This document shows, in pieces, positions 35,040 through 45,408 of a stretch of 64,000 bases of DNA. This DNA is from Hyphomicrobium_A sp044507625 (GTDB lineage Bacteria > Pseudomonadota > Alphaproteobacteria > Rhizobiales > Hyphomicrobiaceae): assembly GCA_044507625.1 (NCBI GenBank), contig JBIQJE010000001.1, positions 62,001-126,000 on the forward strand. The letters run 5' to 3'. The first letter of the stretch is position 1, and every line of letters begins with the position of its first letter. Below the pieces are notes generated by a model. The model was not told the DNA's origin and did no database searches. It saw only the letters and a list, made by a program, of their open reading frames with translations. A program made the translations under genes and the position numbers.

Positions 35040-35138
35040 CGTACCATTATCCAGTCACCTGGATCTCGAGCGGTTCGGCCGCTCTGTTTGACGCCTCCCT
35101 GTTGACTTCAGAGCCGCTGCAAAAGCGGCTCTTTTTTT
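35040..35138 (+). ncRNA. Candidate small RNA ending in a strong terminator
   Basis: Three hairpins follow each other on the plus strand: TCCAG/CTGGA with loop TCAC (35050-35063), GAGCGG/CCGCTC with loop TTCGG (35068-35084), and a 9-bp terminator stem with seven T residues (35110-35138). The nearest upstream coding stop is more than 200 nt away, so the terminator most likely ends a non-coding transcript or a long 3' UTR. The 5' end is a guess. No known family is recognised. Confidence 0.35.
35110..35138 (+). terminator. Rho-independent terminator upstream of rcdA
   Basis: Stem AGAGCCGCT / AGCGGCTCT, loop GCAAA, then a run of seven T. Orientation is plus strand; it ends either the DUF1192 transcript or the candidate small RNA. 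Confidence 0.85.
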
Positions 35139-35246
35139 GCATATCCCCAACCCGTCGCGAGACGCGCAGACTTTGTCCCGCTTTTGGTCATGTTGTTAAC
35201 TATGGCTTGGCAGGATGAGTGCGTGTTATTGATGAGCTGCAGGTGA

Positions 35247-35804
35247 GTGAGTGTGTCAAATCTAGTCATGAGCAACGTATCGCGTGCCGAAGCGTCCCTG
35301 AATGCCGGCGTCACCGTATCGTTCGGTGAACGGTTCCAGGCCTCCGCTCAATTCGATGCCGTCTTCAAGCAGGGCATGGCCCTCGTGGAGCGCACGGCGG
35401 CTTACCTCGAGGGGCCCGGTCGCGTCGAATCCAAGCGCCTTCCGACCTCGGTCAATGTCCTCTACGCCGCCGAGAGCATGCGTCTGACAACGCGTCTGCT
35501 CGACATGGCCTCCTGGCTGCTGATCCGCCGTGCCCTCAAGGAAGGCGACATCAGCGAGAGCGAGGCCCAGAAGAAGCGCAAGGGCGTGACCCTTCAGGCC
35601 CCCTCGCGCACCGCCCACGTCACCGGATTTGGCGAGCTTCCCGAGACGCTTCGCATCCTCGTCCAGGAAAGCTACGCCCTGCAGGACCGCATCGTGCAGC
35701 TCGACCGCGCAATGAGCGTCAAATCGGACAATGTGGCCGCGCCGGTGATCGCTAATCCGGTCGGCAGCCAGATCGACCGTCTCCGCATGGCCTTCAGCAG
35801 CTGA
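35247..35804 (+). CDS. rcdA: RcdA-family protein (DUF1465), regulator of CtrA degradation
   Basis: A 185-residue helical protein with the family core FGERFQASAQFDAVFKQGMALVERTAAYLEGPGR and ESMRLTTRLLDMASWLLIRRA. In Caulobacter, RcdA is an adaptor that helps ClpXP degrade the cell-cycle regulator CtrA; the acidic, disordered C-terminus is used for regulation. GTG 35247 is shown; GTG 35253 or ATG 35268 are equally possible starts. A bidirectional terminator follows 40 bp after the stop. Confidence 0.85.
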   Translation: MSVSNLVMSNVSRAEASLNAGVTVSFGERFQASAQFDAVFKQGMALVERTAAYLEGPGRVESKRLPTSVNVLYAAESMRLTTRLLDMASWLLIRRALKEGDISESEAQKKRKGVTLQAPSRTAHVTGFGELPETLRILVQESYALQDRIVQLDRAMSVKSDNVAAPVIANPVGSQIDRLRMAFSS

Positions 35805-35842
35805 GGCCTGCACGGCGGCGCAGCTCATCGATATCCGCAAAG

Positions 35843-35878
35843 AAAAAGCCCGGCGAAATTACCGGGCTTTTTCTTTTT
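35843..35878. terminator. Bidirectional terminator between rcdA and rpmE
   Basis: Stem AAAAAGCCCGG / CCGGGCTTTTT with an 8-nt loop and T-rich ends on both strands, placed between convergent genes. Confidence 0.85.
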
Positions 35879-35918
35879 CGGACTGGCGTTCAGGCAAGGC
35901 GGCTATGCCGCCCCGCAC

Positions 35919-36143
35919 TTAGAACAGGCCTTCGAACTTCTTCTTGAAGCGCGACAGGCGGCCGCCACGGTCCATGAGGCGCTGGTCGCCACCGGTCCAG
36001 GCCGGATGGGAGGACGGATCGATGTCGAGCACCAGCTCATCGCCCTCCTGGCCGTAGGTCGAATAGGTGAGGAACTCCGACCCATCGGTCATTTTGACCG
36101 TGATCTGATGGTAGTCGGGGTGCAGGTCGGGATCTTTCTTCAT
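35919..36143 (-). CDS. rpmE: 50S ribosomal protein L31
   Basis: A 74-residue protein beginning MKKDPDLHPDYH, with the conserved DIDPSSHPAWTGG and a basic C-terminus RLSRFKKKFEGLF. The zinc-binding CxxC motifs of the L31 zinc form are absent; the only cysteine-free sequence here fits the C-minus class, and no second L31 gene is seen in the window. ATG 36143 is used; the frame extends upstream to 36329 without similarity. Confidence 0.92.
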   Translation of the reverse strand: MKKDPDLHPDYHQITVKMTDGSEFLTYSTYGQEGDELVLDIDPSSHPAWTGGDQRLMDRGGRLSRFKKKFEGLF

Positions 36144-36370
36144 GGGGATGCCTTGAATGCAGCGCCCGCCGGCCAATAGCCTATCCGCCCGGGCAAATTG
36201 TGTGTTCGGAGCGGCCTCTATAGTCGAGATGCCTCGCCGACACAAGCGTGACCGCAGCCCCGCTCGAGGCGCTCCCGCGGCCTGATGGCACTTGAGCGCA
36301 CCCCTCCTGTCGGGCATGGTCCCTTTCAACTTGCGTCCCGGCCGAATGCGGCCGACCGAAGAGCACCGCC

Positions 36371-38197
<1,827 letters not shown>

Positions 38198-38296
38198 CCC
38201 CAATTCGCAGCATTCTTGCCGCACTGTGATAAATTAAAAAAAGCGGCGCGCCTGATTAGGGCGCCGGATTGCCTGAAGCGAAATGGGGAGGAAACT

Positions 38297-38914
38297 ATGG
38301 AACCGGAACTTGATCCCACCTCGGAGCCGCGCGCAGGCGCGCCCGCACCGCTGTGGATCTGGCTGCTGATGGTGGCGCTTGGCGCTATCGCCGTCTACTC
38401 CGGCTATAATGCGCTTTCGACGCACCAGAGCTACCTGGAAGCGGAAAAGGCCCGCACAGAACTTACGCAGCAGCGCGACCGCCTCAAGGCCAACGCGGCC
38501 GACCTGACGCGGCAGGTAGAGCAAGCCAATCGCGCCCGCGAGGACGTCGAGAATTCGCTCAAGCAATCCCGCGCCGACACCGAGGCGGCGTCCGCCCAGA
38601 TCAGCGACCTGCAAAAGCAGGTTGGCGATCTGCAGAAGCAGGTGACCGATCTCAAGCAGCGCGAAGGCGAGCTGCAGAAGCAGCTCGACGAGCACCAGCA
38701 GAAGACCGGCGACATCGAACGCCGCCGCGAGGCGGCCGAGGCCGCGGCCAAGGAAGCCGCCGAAGCCAAGGACAAGCTGGAAACTGACCTCAAGGGACAA
38801 CTCGCAGCCGCGCAGAAGAAGCTCAACCAGGCCCTCGCCGATCTCAAGAAAGAACGCGAGCAGGTGAGCCCGGTACCGGTGGGTCCGCCAGCAGGGACAA
38901 CACCCCCGCAGTAA
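38297..38914 (+). CDS. Membrane-anchored coiled-coil protein
   Basis: A 205-residue protein: acidic N-terminus, one membrane helix (about residues 19-39, LWIWLLMVALGAIAVYSGYNAL), then about 140 residues of continuous coiled coil with repeats such as ISDLQKQVGDLQKQVTDLKQ, ending in a Pro-rich tail. ATG 38297 is preferred since GGGGAGGAAACT lies just upstream. The architecture suggests an envelope spacer or scaffold; the family is not named. A strong terminator follows. Confidence 0.7.
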   Translation: MEPELDPTSEPRAGAPAPLWIWLLMVALGAIAVYSGYNALSTHQSYLEAEKARTELTQQRDRLKANAADLTRQVEQANRAREDVENSLKQSRADTEAASAQISDLQKQVGDLQKQVTDLKQREGELQKQLDEHQQKTGDIERRREAAEAAAKEAAEAKDKLETDLKGQLAAAQKKLNQALADLKKEREQVSPVPVGPPAGTTPPQ

Positions 38915-38962
38915 TCGAGACGCCCGCCCGGGGGACGGGGCCGGCCAATTGATGCAGGATGA

Positions 38963-38990
38963 AAGGGCGCCGGCTACCGGCGCCCTTTTT
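38963..38990 (+). terminator. Rho-independent terminator after coiled-coil gene
   Basis: An 11-bp perfect stem AAGGGCGCCGG / CCGGCGCCCTT with a 3-nt loop and T-run, 49 nt past the stop. The following 246 bp to the next gene show no coding signal. Confidence 0.85.
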
Positions 38991-39236
38991 ATGTGGCGGA
39001 CATGGATCGGCCGACGGTGCGGGACGCGCAAGCGACCTGCGCCTGCGGGTGAGATCTAAGGATGCGTCGGGAGGCCAGCGGCACGGACGTCGAGGAGAGT
39101 GTGCTCCGCGCGGGGTTGCCTCAAACGTGCACCCGCGAGAGCGCGATCGCTTTTCTTCGAATTCCGATGCGGCTCTCGTTTTTTGCTTAGACCGTTAGGC
39201 CGCGCTTCGGGCGGATAGGTCCGAAGCGATCATGGT

Positions 39237-40265
39237 CTAACGGTTCGTGAGCTTCAGCTCGATGCGCCGATTGCGCTGCAGGCTCGCCTCGTCGGTGCCC
39301 GCCTCGAGCGGACGGAACTCGCCGAAGCCAGCCGCCACCAGCCGCTGCGGCGACACCCCCCGGCTGATGAGGTAGCGGACCACCGAGATCGCGCGAGCCG
39401 TCGACAGCTCCCAGTTCGAGGGGAAAGTCGGGCTGGCAATGGGCCGGATATCCGTGTGGCCGTCCACCTGCAACGCCCAGTCGATCTCCTTCGGGATCTC
39501 GCGCTCGAGCTCTATGATGGCCGAGGCAAGCTGATCCATGGCGGCAAGGCCCTCCGGCGTCAGCTGGTTGGAGCCGGACGGGAACAGCACTTCCGACTCG
39601 AAGACGAACCGGTCGCCGACGACCCGGATGTCCTTGCGGTTCTTCAGAAGCTCGCGCAGACGGCCAAAGAAATCGGAGCGGTATCTTTGCAGCTCCTGCA
39701 CCTGCCGCGCGAGCGCCGCGTTGAGCCGCGCGCCGAGATCCTTGATGCGCGTCTGGCTCTCGGCATCCTTCTTCTCGGAAGCCTGCAAAGCCTCGTTGAG
39801 CGCAGCGATTTGTCGGCGCAGCGAAAGAAGCTGCTGGTTGAGCAGGTCCACCTTCGCGAGCGCTTCGTCAGAAACCTTCTTCTGGTTCTCGAGCTCGCTG
39901 GCGAGTCCGGCGATACGCGCGTCCGCAGCCTTCGCCGCCTCATCGCCCAGCAGCGCCGACCCCGATAGCCGCGAATTCTCATCGCGCATGGTGGCGAGCG
40001 TCGCCTGCAATGCGGCAAGCTCATCCTCGGCGGACTTGCTTTTGCCCTTCTCCAGCGAGAGCAGGTTCGTCAGCTCCGTGATCTGCAGAGTGAGCCGGCG
40101 CAGCGCGGTGTCCTTGCCGCTCGCCTCCTGGCTGGCGAAGTATTGCGCCAGCATGAAGATCGACATGAGGAACGTCACGACGAGCAGCAGCGTCGACAGC
40201 ACGTCGACATAGCCGGGCCAGAAGTCCGTATATTCGGCGCGCCGTCGTGTGCGTCCGCCCGCCAT
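39237..40265 (-). CDS. OmpA/MotB-type peptidoglycan-binding membrane protein
   Basis: A 342-residue protein: one N-terminal membrane helix (YVDVLSTLLLVVTFLMSIFMLAQYF) with an Asp inside it as in MotB/ExbD ion channels, a coiled-coil region (about 50-190) and a C-terminal OmpA domain with VDGHTDIRP and NWELSTARAISVVRYL. It is 3 bp from the upstream ExbB/MotA-like gene, so the pair would form a proton-driven motor anchored to peptidoglycan. No flagellar genes are nearby, so it is not a flagellar stator in an obvious way; the pair recurs widely in Hyphomicrobiales. Confidence 0.85.
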   Translation of the reverse strand: MAGGRTRRRAEYTDFWPGYVDVLSTLLLVVTFLMSIFMLAQYFASQEASGKDTALRRLTLQITELTNLLSLEKGKSKSAEDELAALQATLATMRDENSRLSGSALLGDEAAKAADARIAGLASELENQKKVSDEALAKVDLLNQQLLSLRRQIAALNEALQASEKKDAESQTRIKDLGARLNAALARQVQELQRYRSDFFGRLRELLKNRKDIRVVGDRFVFESEVLFPSGSNQLTPEGLAAMDQLASAIIELEREIPKEIDWALQVDGHTDIRPIASPTFPSNWELSTARAISVVRYLISRGVSPQRLVAAGFGEFRPLEAGTDEASLQRNRRIELKLTNR

Positions 40266-40268
40266 GCG

Positions 40269-41315
40269 TTAGCTCCGGCGCCGCATGTTGATGGCGAGTT
40301 CTTTCAGCGCGCTCGCCACCTCCGAGTGCTGCGCCGCCTGCTCGTCCACCCACTCGCGCACGACCTTCTGCTCCGCGCGCATCTGCGAGACGAGTTGATT
40401 GACCCCGCGGGCAAGCTCGCGAAGCTGCTCATCGCTGCCCCCGCCGATAGCGCCGGCCATCGACTGATCGGAAAGACGCGTCGAAAGATCCTCCACCGCG
40501 CGCTGCATATGCAGGATGGCGCTGGAAAGCTGACGATTGACCTGGTCCGTCGTCACCCCCGCGCCGCCCGGCGTCAGCTCCGTGATGCCCGACAGCCATT
40601 CCTCCAGCTCGTTGTAGAAGCGGTTGTGCGCATGGCTCGCCTGCAGTTCGAGGAATCCGAGCACCAGCGAGCCGGCAAGGCCCAGCAGCGAGGACGAGAA
40701 TGCCGTGCCCATGCCCTTCAGCGGCGCGGCAAGACCAGCCTTGAGGTCGGAGAACATGGTGACGTTGTCGGTCGCGTTGGTGTCGATGGAATCGATCGCG
40801 CCGCCGACGGACTGGATCGTCTCCAATAGGCCCCAGAAAGTGCCGAGCAGGCCGAGGAATACGAGCAGGCCGACGAGATAGCGTCCGGTATCGCGCGCTT
40901 CGTCGAGGCGCGAGCCGATGGAATCCATGATCGAGCGCAGCGAGGCCGTAGAGAGGGAGAGTGTACCCGTACGGTCGCGCAGCATCGCCGCCATCGGCGC
41001 GAGCAGGACCGGCTGATGCGAGATCGCCAGGCCCGGATCGGCGATCCGGAATGCGTTGACCCAGCGGATTTCCGGATAAAGGCGGACCACCTGCCGAAAG
41101 GCGTAGATGATGCCGAGCGCCAGCACACCGACGATGAGGCCGTTGAGCCCCGGATTGTGCATGAAGCTGTCGACGAGTTGCTTGTGCAGGATCGCCGTCA
41201 GGAATGCGACAAGCGTCAGGAAGATCAGCATGCGGATCAGGAAGACGCCCGGCGGCGTCAGCGGCCTGTGCGCCAGGGCCGAAACGGCCGGGTCTCTCTG
41301 TCGTCTTCTCGCCAT
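40269..41315 (-). CDS. ExbB/TolQ/MotA-type ion channel subunit
   Basis: A 348-residue protein with an N-terminal helix (residues 29-45), a second helix pair (about 54-76), a cytosolic domain, and the MotA/TolQ core ARDTGRYLVGLLVFLGLLGTFWGLLETI plus GMGTAFSSSLLGLAGSLVLGFLEL. It probably pairs with the MotB-like protein of the next gene to use the proton gradient across the inner membrane for envelope work. Which process is served is unknown. Confidence 0.85.
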   Translation of the reverse strand: MARRRQRDPAVSALAHRPLTPPGVFLIRMLIFLTLVAFLTAILHKQLVDSFMHNPGLNGLIVGVLALGIIYAFRQVVRLYPEIRWVNAFRIADPGLAISHQPVLLAPMAAMLRDRTGTLSLSTASLRSIMDSIGSRLDEARDTGRYLVGLLVFLGLLGTFWGLLETIQSVGGAIDSIDTNATDNVTMFSDLKAGLAAPLKGMGTAFSSSLLGLAGSLVLGFLELQASHAHNRFYNELEEWLSGITELTPGGAGVTTDQVNRQLSSAILHMQRAVEDLSTRLSDQSMAGAIGGGSDEQLRELARGVNQLVSQMRAEQKVVREWVDEQAAQHSEVASALKELAINMRRRS

Positions 41316-41428
41316 CCCGAGCTCCGCCGCCTACTTCTTCAGCCCCGTGACATTACCCGATGCCACTGACAGCATAAACCGGGCAACATCGTGCCCGCGA
41401 TGCCACAAAGCCAGCGACATGGTAAGCG

Positions 41429-42232
41429 CTACGCGCCGGAACGCTTGGCATCGAGCAGCGGCAGGAATTCCTTATGCAAGGTCGTGTTGGCGGACAGCAC
41501 CTCGCCCTTGTCGAACATCCCGGCGCCTCCAGCCAGGTCGCTCACGGCCCCGCCCGCCTCGCGTACCAGCACGATACCGGCGGCCATATCCCACGGCTTG
41601 ATGCCCCGCTCCCAGTAAAGATCGAAACGGCCCGCCGCGACCCAGGCGAGATCGAGCGCCGCCGAGCCGGTGCGCCGCACACCGGCGACCTGCGGGAAAA
41701 CGCTTTGCGATTCCCGCTTGAAGGCCGCGTGGCCCACGCGTCCGATGTGCGGAATGCCGGTAGTGACGAGCGCATCCGAAAGACTCTTGCGGGCCGCGAC
41801 ACGCAGCCGGCGGCGGTCGTTGAGGTAAGCGCCCTTGCCCTTTTCGGCGGCGAACAGCTCGTCCGAAATCGGGTTGTAGACGAGACCGGCAACGAGCTGG
41901 CCTTCGCGCTCCAGCCCGATCGAAATGGCGAACATCGGCACGCCGTGCAGGAAGTTCGTCGTGCCGTCGAGCGGATCGACGATCCAGCGGTGCGTGCGGT
42001 CATCGCCGATGACCTCGCCGCGCTCCTCCATCAGAAACGAATAGCCCGGACGCGCCTTTGCCAGCTCGCGATAGATGATCTCTTCCGCCTTGTGGTCGGC
42101 CGCGGAAACGAAGTTGCCCGGCCCTTTCACCGAAACCTGCAGCTGCTCGACCTCGCCGAAATCGCGCGCGAGGGAGCGGCCGGCCTTGCGGGCGGCGCCG
42201 ATCATGACGTTCATAAGCGCTGAAGCGGGCAT
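41429..42232 (-). CDS. suhB: Inositol-1-monophosphatase family protein
   Basis: A 267-residue Mg-dependent phosphatase with the metal-binding blocks LMEERGE, IVDPLDGTTNFLHG and PWDMAAGIVL. ATG 42232 has AAGGA upstream and fits SuhB length (267 residues in Escherichia coli); an in-frame start lies at 42262. SuhB-like enzymes hydrolyse inositol-phosphates and also act in rRNA antitermination in some bacteria. It is followed by no close gene. Confidence 0.9.
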   Translation of the reverse strand: MPASALMNVMIGAARKAGRSLARDFGEVEQLQVSVKGPGNFVSAADHKAEEIIYRELAKARPGYSFLMEERGEVIGDDRTHRWIVDPLDGTTNFLHGVPMFAISIGLEREGQLVAGLVYNPISDELFAAEKGKGAYLNDRRRLRVAARKSLSDALVTTGIPHIGRVGHAAFKRESQSVFPQVAGVRRTGSAALDLAWVAAGRFDLYWERGIKPWDMAAGIVLVREAGGAVSDLAGGAGMFDKGEVLSANTTLHKEFLPLLDAKRSGA

Positions 42233-42340
42233 CGCGGAAATCCTTGGCGGCACGCCGAGCATCCGGCGCTGGCGCCCGACTACCCCTTGCGGACGGTACT
42301 GGCAAGGGCGCGAACCGCCGCCACGCTGTCAATCGTGCCG

Positions 42341-43450
42341 CTAGAACATCCCGGCTTCTTCGCGCCATTCGCTCGCGGCCTGCTGGGCGGCCATGCGCTG
42401 AGCTTTCGGAAGCTTGCCGACGAACGCATCGAGATCCTCGTCCTTCAGCCCGCCCGCCTGCGCGATGAAACGCCACTTGGCCGCTTCCTTGGGGTCCTTC
42501 TTCACGCCGATGCCTTCCGCGTAGACGTACGCGAGGCGGTTCTGCGCCGATGGAAGCCCCTTTTGCGCCGCCTGCCGCAGATAGGGCACCGCCTTCGGCT
42601 CGTCCTTGGTCAGGCCGAGCCCGCGCAGCAGCACCACCGCGTATTCGAACTGCGCTTCGGCCATGCCCTGCTCCGCCGCCTTGCTGAGCCAGCGCGCCGC
42701 TTCGAGCGCATTGGGCTCGACGCCCGAGCCGTTCTGGTAAAGGCCGGCGAGATCGTACTGCGCTACCGCGATGCCTTTCTCGGCCGCATAGCGAATGTGC
42801 ATCGCCGCGCGATAGGCGTTCTGCGGTTTGCCGTCGCCCTTGAGAAAGATGAGCCCGAGGTTGTAGTTGGCGAGCGGATGGCCGCTGCGCGCCGCCTTCT
42901 CGAACAGCTCACCCGCTTTCATCCGATCTTTCTTCACGCCGCGCCCCTCGGCGTAGAGAACGCCCAGCGCGAAAGTCGCCTGCACATCGCCAAGCTCATC
43001 GCCGCGCGCATACCACTTCGCAGCCGTAGCCGGGTCCTTGGCGATGCCGAGGCCTTCCGCGTAAAGGCCGCCGAGCAGCGTATGCGCCTGGGGATCGCCC
43101 TTCTTCGCCGCTTCCTGCGCGAGCTTCCACGCGGTGAGATAGAGCCCCTGGTCGAACGCGATATACGCCGCCTCCTCGCCTGTCGGCTGAACAAGGAACT
43201 CCTCGACCCCAAAGCCCCCCGGCTTTGCCGCTGATCCATCCTTTTTAGACGCGGCAGGCTTGGAGAACTTTTCGTTCGGCGTCAGCTTCACCGGCTTGCC
43301 GGGGCGAGGCTTGGGAACCTCGGTCGACTGCATGATCCACGAGCTCGTCTCCGCGCTCGCGAACGACACGGACGCCGCCGCGCCGAGCACCGTCGCGCCA
43401 AACACGCGCACGACGAAGCGCAAAACCGGCACCGCGCGGCGCGCGCTCAT
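42341..43450 (-). CDS. Sel1-like repeat protein, exported
   Basis: A 369-residue protein with a signal peptide (VLGAAASVSFASA) and about six consecutive Sel1-type repeats of roughly 36 residues, each with GDPQAHTLLGGLYAEG-like sequence and the pattern AA-x-W. Such solenoids bind other proteins in the periplasm. Its start overlaps the stop of the thiE-like gene upstream by 4 bp (ATGA), so they are cotranscribed. Partner unknown. Confidence 0.85.
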   Translation of the reverse strand: MSARRAVPVLRFVVRVFGATVLGAAASVSFASAETSSWIMQSTEVPKPRPGKPVKLTPNEKFSKPAASKKDGSAAKPGGFGVEEFLVQPTGEEAAYIAFDQGLYLTAWKLAQEAAKKGDPQAHTLLGGLYAEGLGIAKDPATAAKWYARGDELGDVQATFALGVLYAEGRGVKKDRMKAGELFEKAARSGHPLANYNLGLIFLKGDGKPQNAYRAAMHIRYAAEKGIAVAQYDLAGLYQNGSGVEPNALEAARWLSKAAEQGMAEAQFEYAVVLLRGLGLTKDEPKAVPYLRQAAQKGLPSAQNRLAYVYAEGIGVKKDPKEAAKWRFIAQAGGLKDEDLDAFVGKLPKAQRMAAQQAASEWREEAGMF

Positions 43451-44091
43451 GCGAGCGCCTCGCGCTTGGAAGACGCCGCCTCTATGGCGCGGGCAAGGTC
43501 TGCATAGTCGTCTGCGGTGAGCTTATCGCTCTTGGCGATGGCGACGAAATCCGCACCTGCGGCAGCCAGCGCCTCCGCGTCCGTTACATTTTCCACGTCA
43601 AACGCGACGCATGGCACCTCGAAGATCTCGCTCCACCACGTGACGAGCTCGAGACGCCGCGCCGTAGCCGTTTCGCGATCCTCCACGTGGGCGGGAATAC
43701 CGAACGCGATGTAGTCGGCGCCCTCTTCGGCCAGCACCATCGCCTCGTGACGCGAGCGGCCGACATCGACACCGATGATATAGCGCGTTCCGAGAATCTC
43801 CCGCGCTTCGCCGTATCGGGCTTCGATGTCCTTGTCCCACGGCAGATGCACGCCATCGGCACGCAGCGTCCTGGCAAGCTGCGCATCGCCTTCGATCAGC
43901 GCGGCGATATCCTTCCCCTGCACCAGCTCGAGCAGCGGACGCGCGGTAGCGGCCGTCAGCGCTTCACCATCCTTTGGCGCAATCAACACCGTGGCTGGCC
44001 GCGCCGCTTCGAGCACGGCGGCAAGCGCACCCGTGTCGGTGCCCGCCGCGGCCACGACATACAATCCCGCTGCTATATCGTCTTGCCCCAT
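43447..44091 (-). CDS. Thiamine-phosphate synthase-like protein
   Basis: A 214-residue TIM-barrel protein resembling ThiE: the ADGVHLPW motif corresponds to the DGVHLG phosphate region, and GVDVGRSRHEAMVLAEEGADYIAFG to the G-x-S-x-H...GADYI block. Sequence at the C-terminus is diverged, so true thiamine-phosphate synthase activity is probable but not certain. ATG 44091 fits; the much longer frame to 45147 runs antisense through the Pro-rich gene and is not real. It forms an operon with the Sel1 gene. Confidence 0.75.
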   Translation of the reverse strand: MGQDDIAAGLYVVAAAGTDTGALAAVLEAARPATVLIAPKDGEALTAATARPLLELVQGKDIAALIEGDAQLARTLRADGVHLPWDKDIEARYGEAREILGTRYIIGVDVGRSRHEAMVLAEEGADYIAFGIPAHVEDRETATARRLELVTWWSEIFEVPCVAFDVENVTDAEALAAAGADFVAIAKSDKLTADDYADLARAIEAASSKREALA

Positions 44092-44235
44092 CGAACGTTC
44101 CTTAAGCCCTGCCGACAGCCTAATAGGGCGCATTGGGGCGGAAAAGCGACCTGTTTCCGCGTGTTGTCCCGGAAGCCACAACCTCACCAACATTTCAGGT
44201 ACGGCTAGGACGGCGAACAGGAGTGAAAACGTCCC

Positions 44236-45408
44236 ATGCCACGCACCAAGTCTTGCTCTCCCCTCAATACTTCGACCCGCGGCCTCACGCTGGCCGCCCT
44301 CCCGGTCATTGCCCTTTACGGCCTCGTCCCCGTCGATGCGGCGGCCCAGTCTCTCCAGCCGCCCCTCAAGATTGCACAGGCACCCGACGCCGCTCCTCCC
44401 GGCGCGGGAGATCAGCCAGGCGAGGCCCCGGGCGAGGCCAAGGACGGCAAGCGCGGCGAACGGCGTGGCCCAGGCGGTGAGCGCGGCGCGCAGCCACCGG
44501 GAGCCAGAGGCAATAACGGTGAGCGCGGTGCACCAGCCCAGCGGCAGGCACGGCCGCCCGCTGCCGAAGCGCCTGCGCCATCGGCGCAAGGCGGCCAGCC
44601 CGGCCGCGGCGCCGCCGATCAGCAGGATCGCGGACAGCGCGGACACCGGGGCGGCGACGGCAACCGTGGCGCTCCCTCGAGCCCGCCGCCACAGCCGGCC
44701 GCTCAACCGCCCGTCCAGCAAGGCGCTCCGAAAGCGCCGCCGGCAAACGCACCTCCGCAACGCCGGCAGGCGCAACCGCAGGCGACACCCCCGCAGGGAC
44801 AGGGCGCCTCGCCTCCCGGAACCTACCGGATGCAGGGTGAGCCTGGCCCCCGCCGCGACGCCGATCGTAAACAGCAGCCCACACCTCCGCAGGGACAAGG
44901 CGCATCGCCGCCGGGGACCTACCGCATGCAGGGTGAGCCCGGCCCACGCCGCGACGCCGATCGCCAGCAGCAGCCGACGCCTCCGCAGGGACCGGGCGCA
45001 TCTCCGCCGGCAGGCCGCTGGATGCCAGGCCAGCAACCTGCGGCGCGGGGCGATGCGGACCATGCGCGAGACAAGAACGCGCCGCGCACCCAACCGGCGC
45101 AGCAGCCGCCAACCCGTCCGGCACAGCCGCCGGAGCAGCGCGCGCAACCTGGACAGCCGCCCGGTCCCGCTGGCGTACCCGGCCGTGGTCCCCGCCGCGA
45201 CGCCGGCGCTCCATTCTCGATCGACCAGCTCAAGAGGGCCGCCGTCAGCGCGTCGAGGACGGACGCACCGTCATCGAGGAGCCCGGCAACCGCACCATCA
45301 CCCAGGAGAAGGGCGGACCGGCCCGAATCCGTCACGACGAGACCGAGCGTCTGCGGCGCACCGCGCGTGACCTGCGTCGCGAGAAGCGGTCCGACGGCGG
45401 CAACGTGA
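44236..45408 (+). CDS. Pro/Gln-rich OmpA-type protein, 5' part of a frameshifted gene
   Basis: The 390-codon frame starts with a signal peptide (LAALPVIALYGLVPVDAAAQ) and continues as a Pro/Gln/Gly-rich disordered region with three 32-residue repeats. After about 45240 the reading frame turns into an Arg/Ser/Thr-rich shadow and stops at 45408. In the +2 frame the expected sequence VEDGRTVIEEPGNRTI to RHDETERLRR continues without a stop into the OmpA domain of the next entry. A one-base deletion near 45230-45250 therefore splits one gene of about 620 codons. This could be a real mutation or a sequencing error. Confidence 0.75.
   Translation: MPRTKSCSPLNTSTRGLTLAALPVIALYGLVPVDAAAQSLQPPLKIAQAPDAAPPGAGDQPGEAPGEAKDGKRGERRGPGGERGAQPPGARGNNGERGAPAQRQARPPAAEAPAPSAQGGQPGRGAADQQDRGQRGHRGGDGNRGAPSSPPPQPAAQPPVQQGAPKAPPANAPPQRRQAQPQATPPQGQGASPPGTYRMQGEPGPRRDADRKQQPTPPQGQGASPPGTYRMQGEPGPRRDADRQQQPTPPQGPGASPPAGRWMPGQQPAARGDADHARDKNAPRTQPAQQPPTRPAQPPEQRAQPGQPPGPAGVPGRGPRRDAGAPFSIDQLKRAAVSASRTDAPSSRSPATAPSPRRRADRPESVTTRPSVCGAPRVTCVARSGPTAAT
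44785..45064 (+). repeat. Three tandem 96-bp units in Pro-rich coding region
   Basis: Units begin at 44785, 44881 and 44977, each 96 bp (32 codons), of the form TPPQGQGASPPGTYRMQGEP followed by GPRRDAD. The first two are nearly identical; the third is degenerate in its second half. Such repeats change copy number by slippage or recombination. Confidence 0.85.

Noticed and set aside
44092..45147. N-terminal extension of the thiE-like frame to 566 codons
   Set aside because: The extension is Arg/Leu/Ala-rich and antisense to the Pro-rich repeats of the OmpA gene; the ThiE-like domain begins at ATG 44091.
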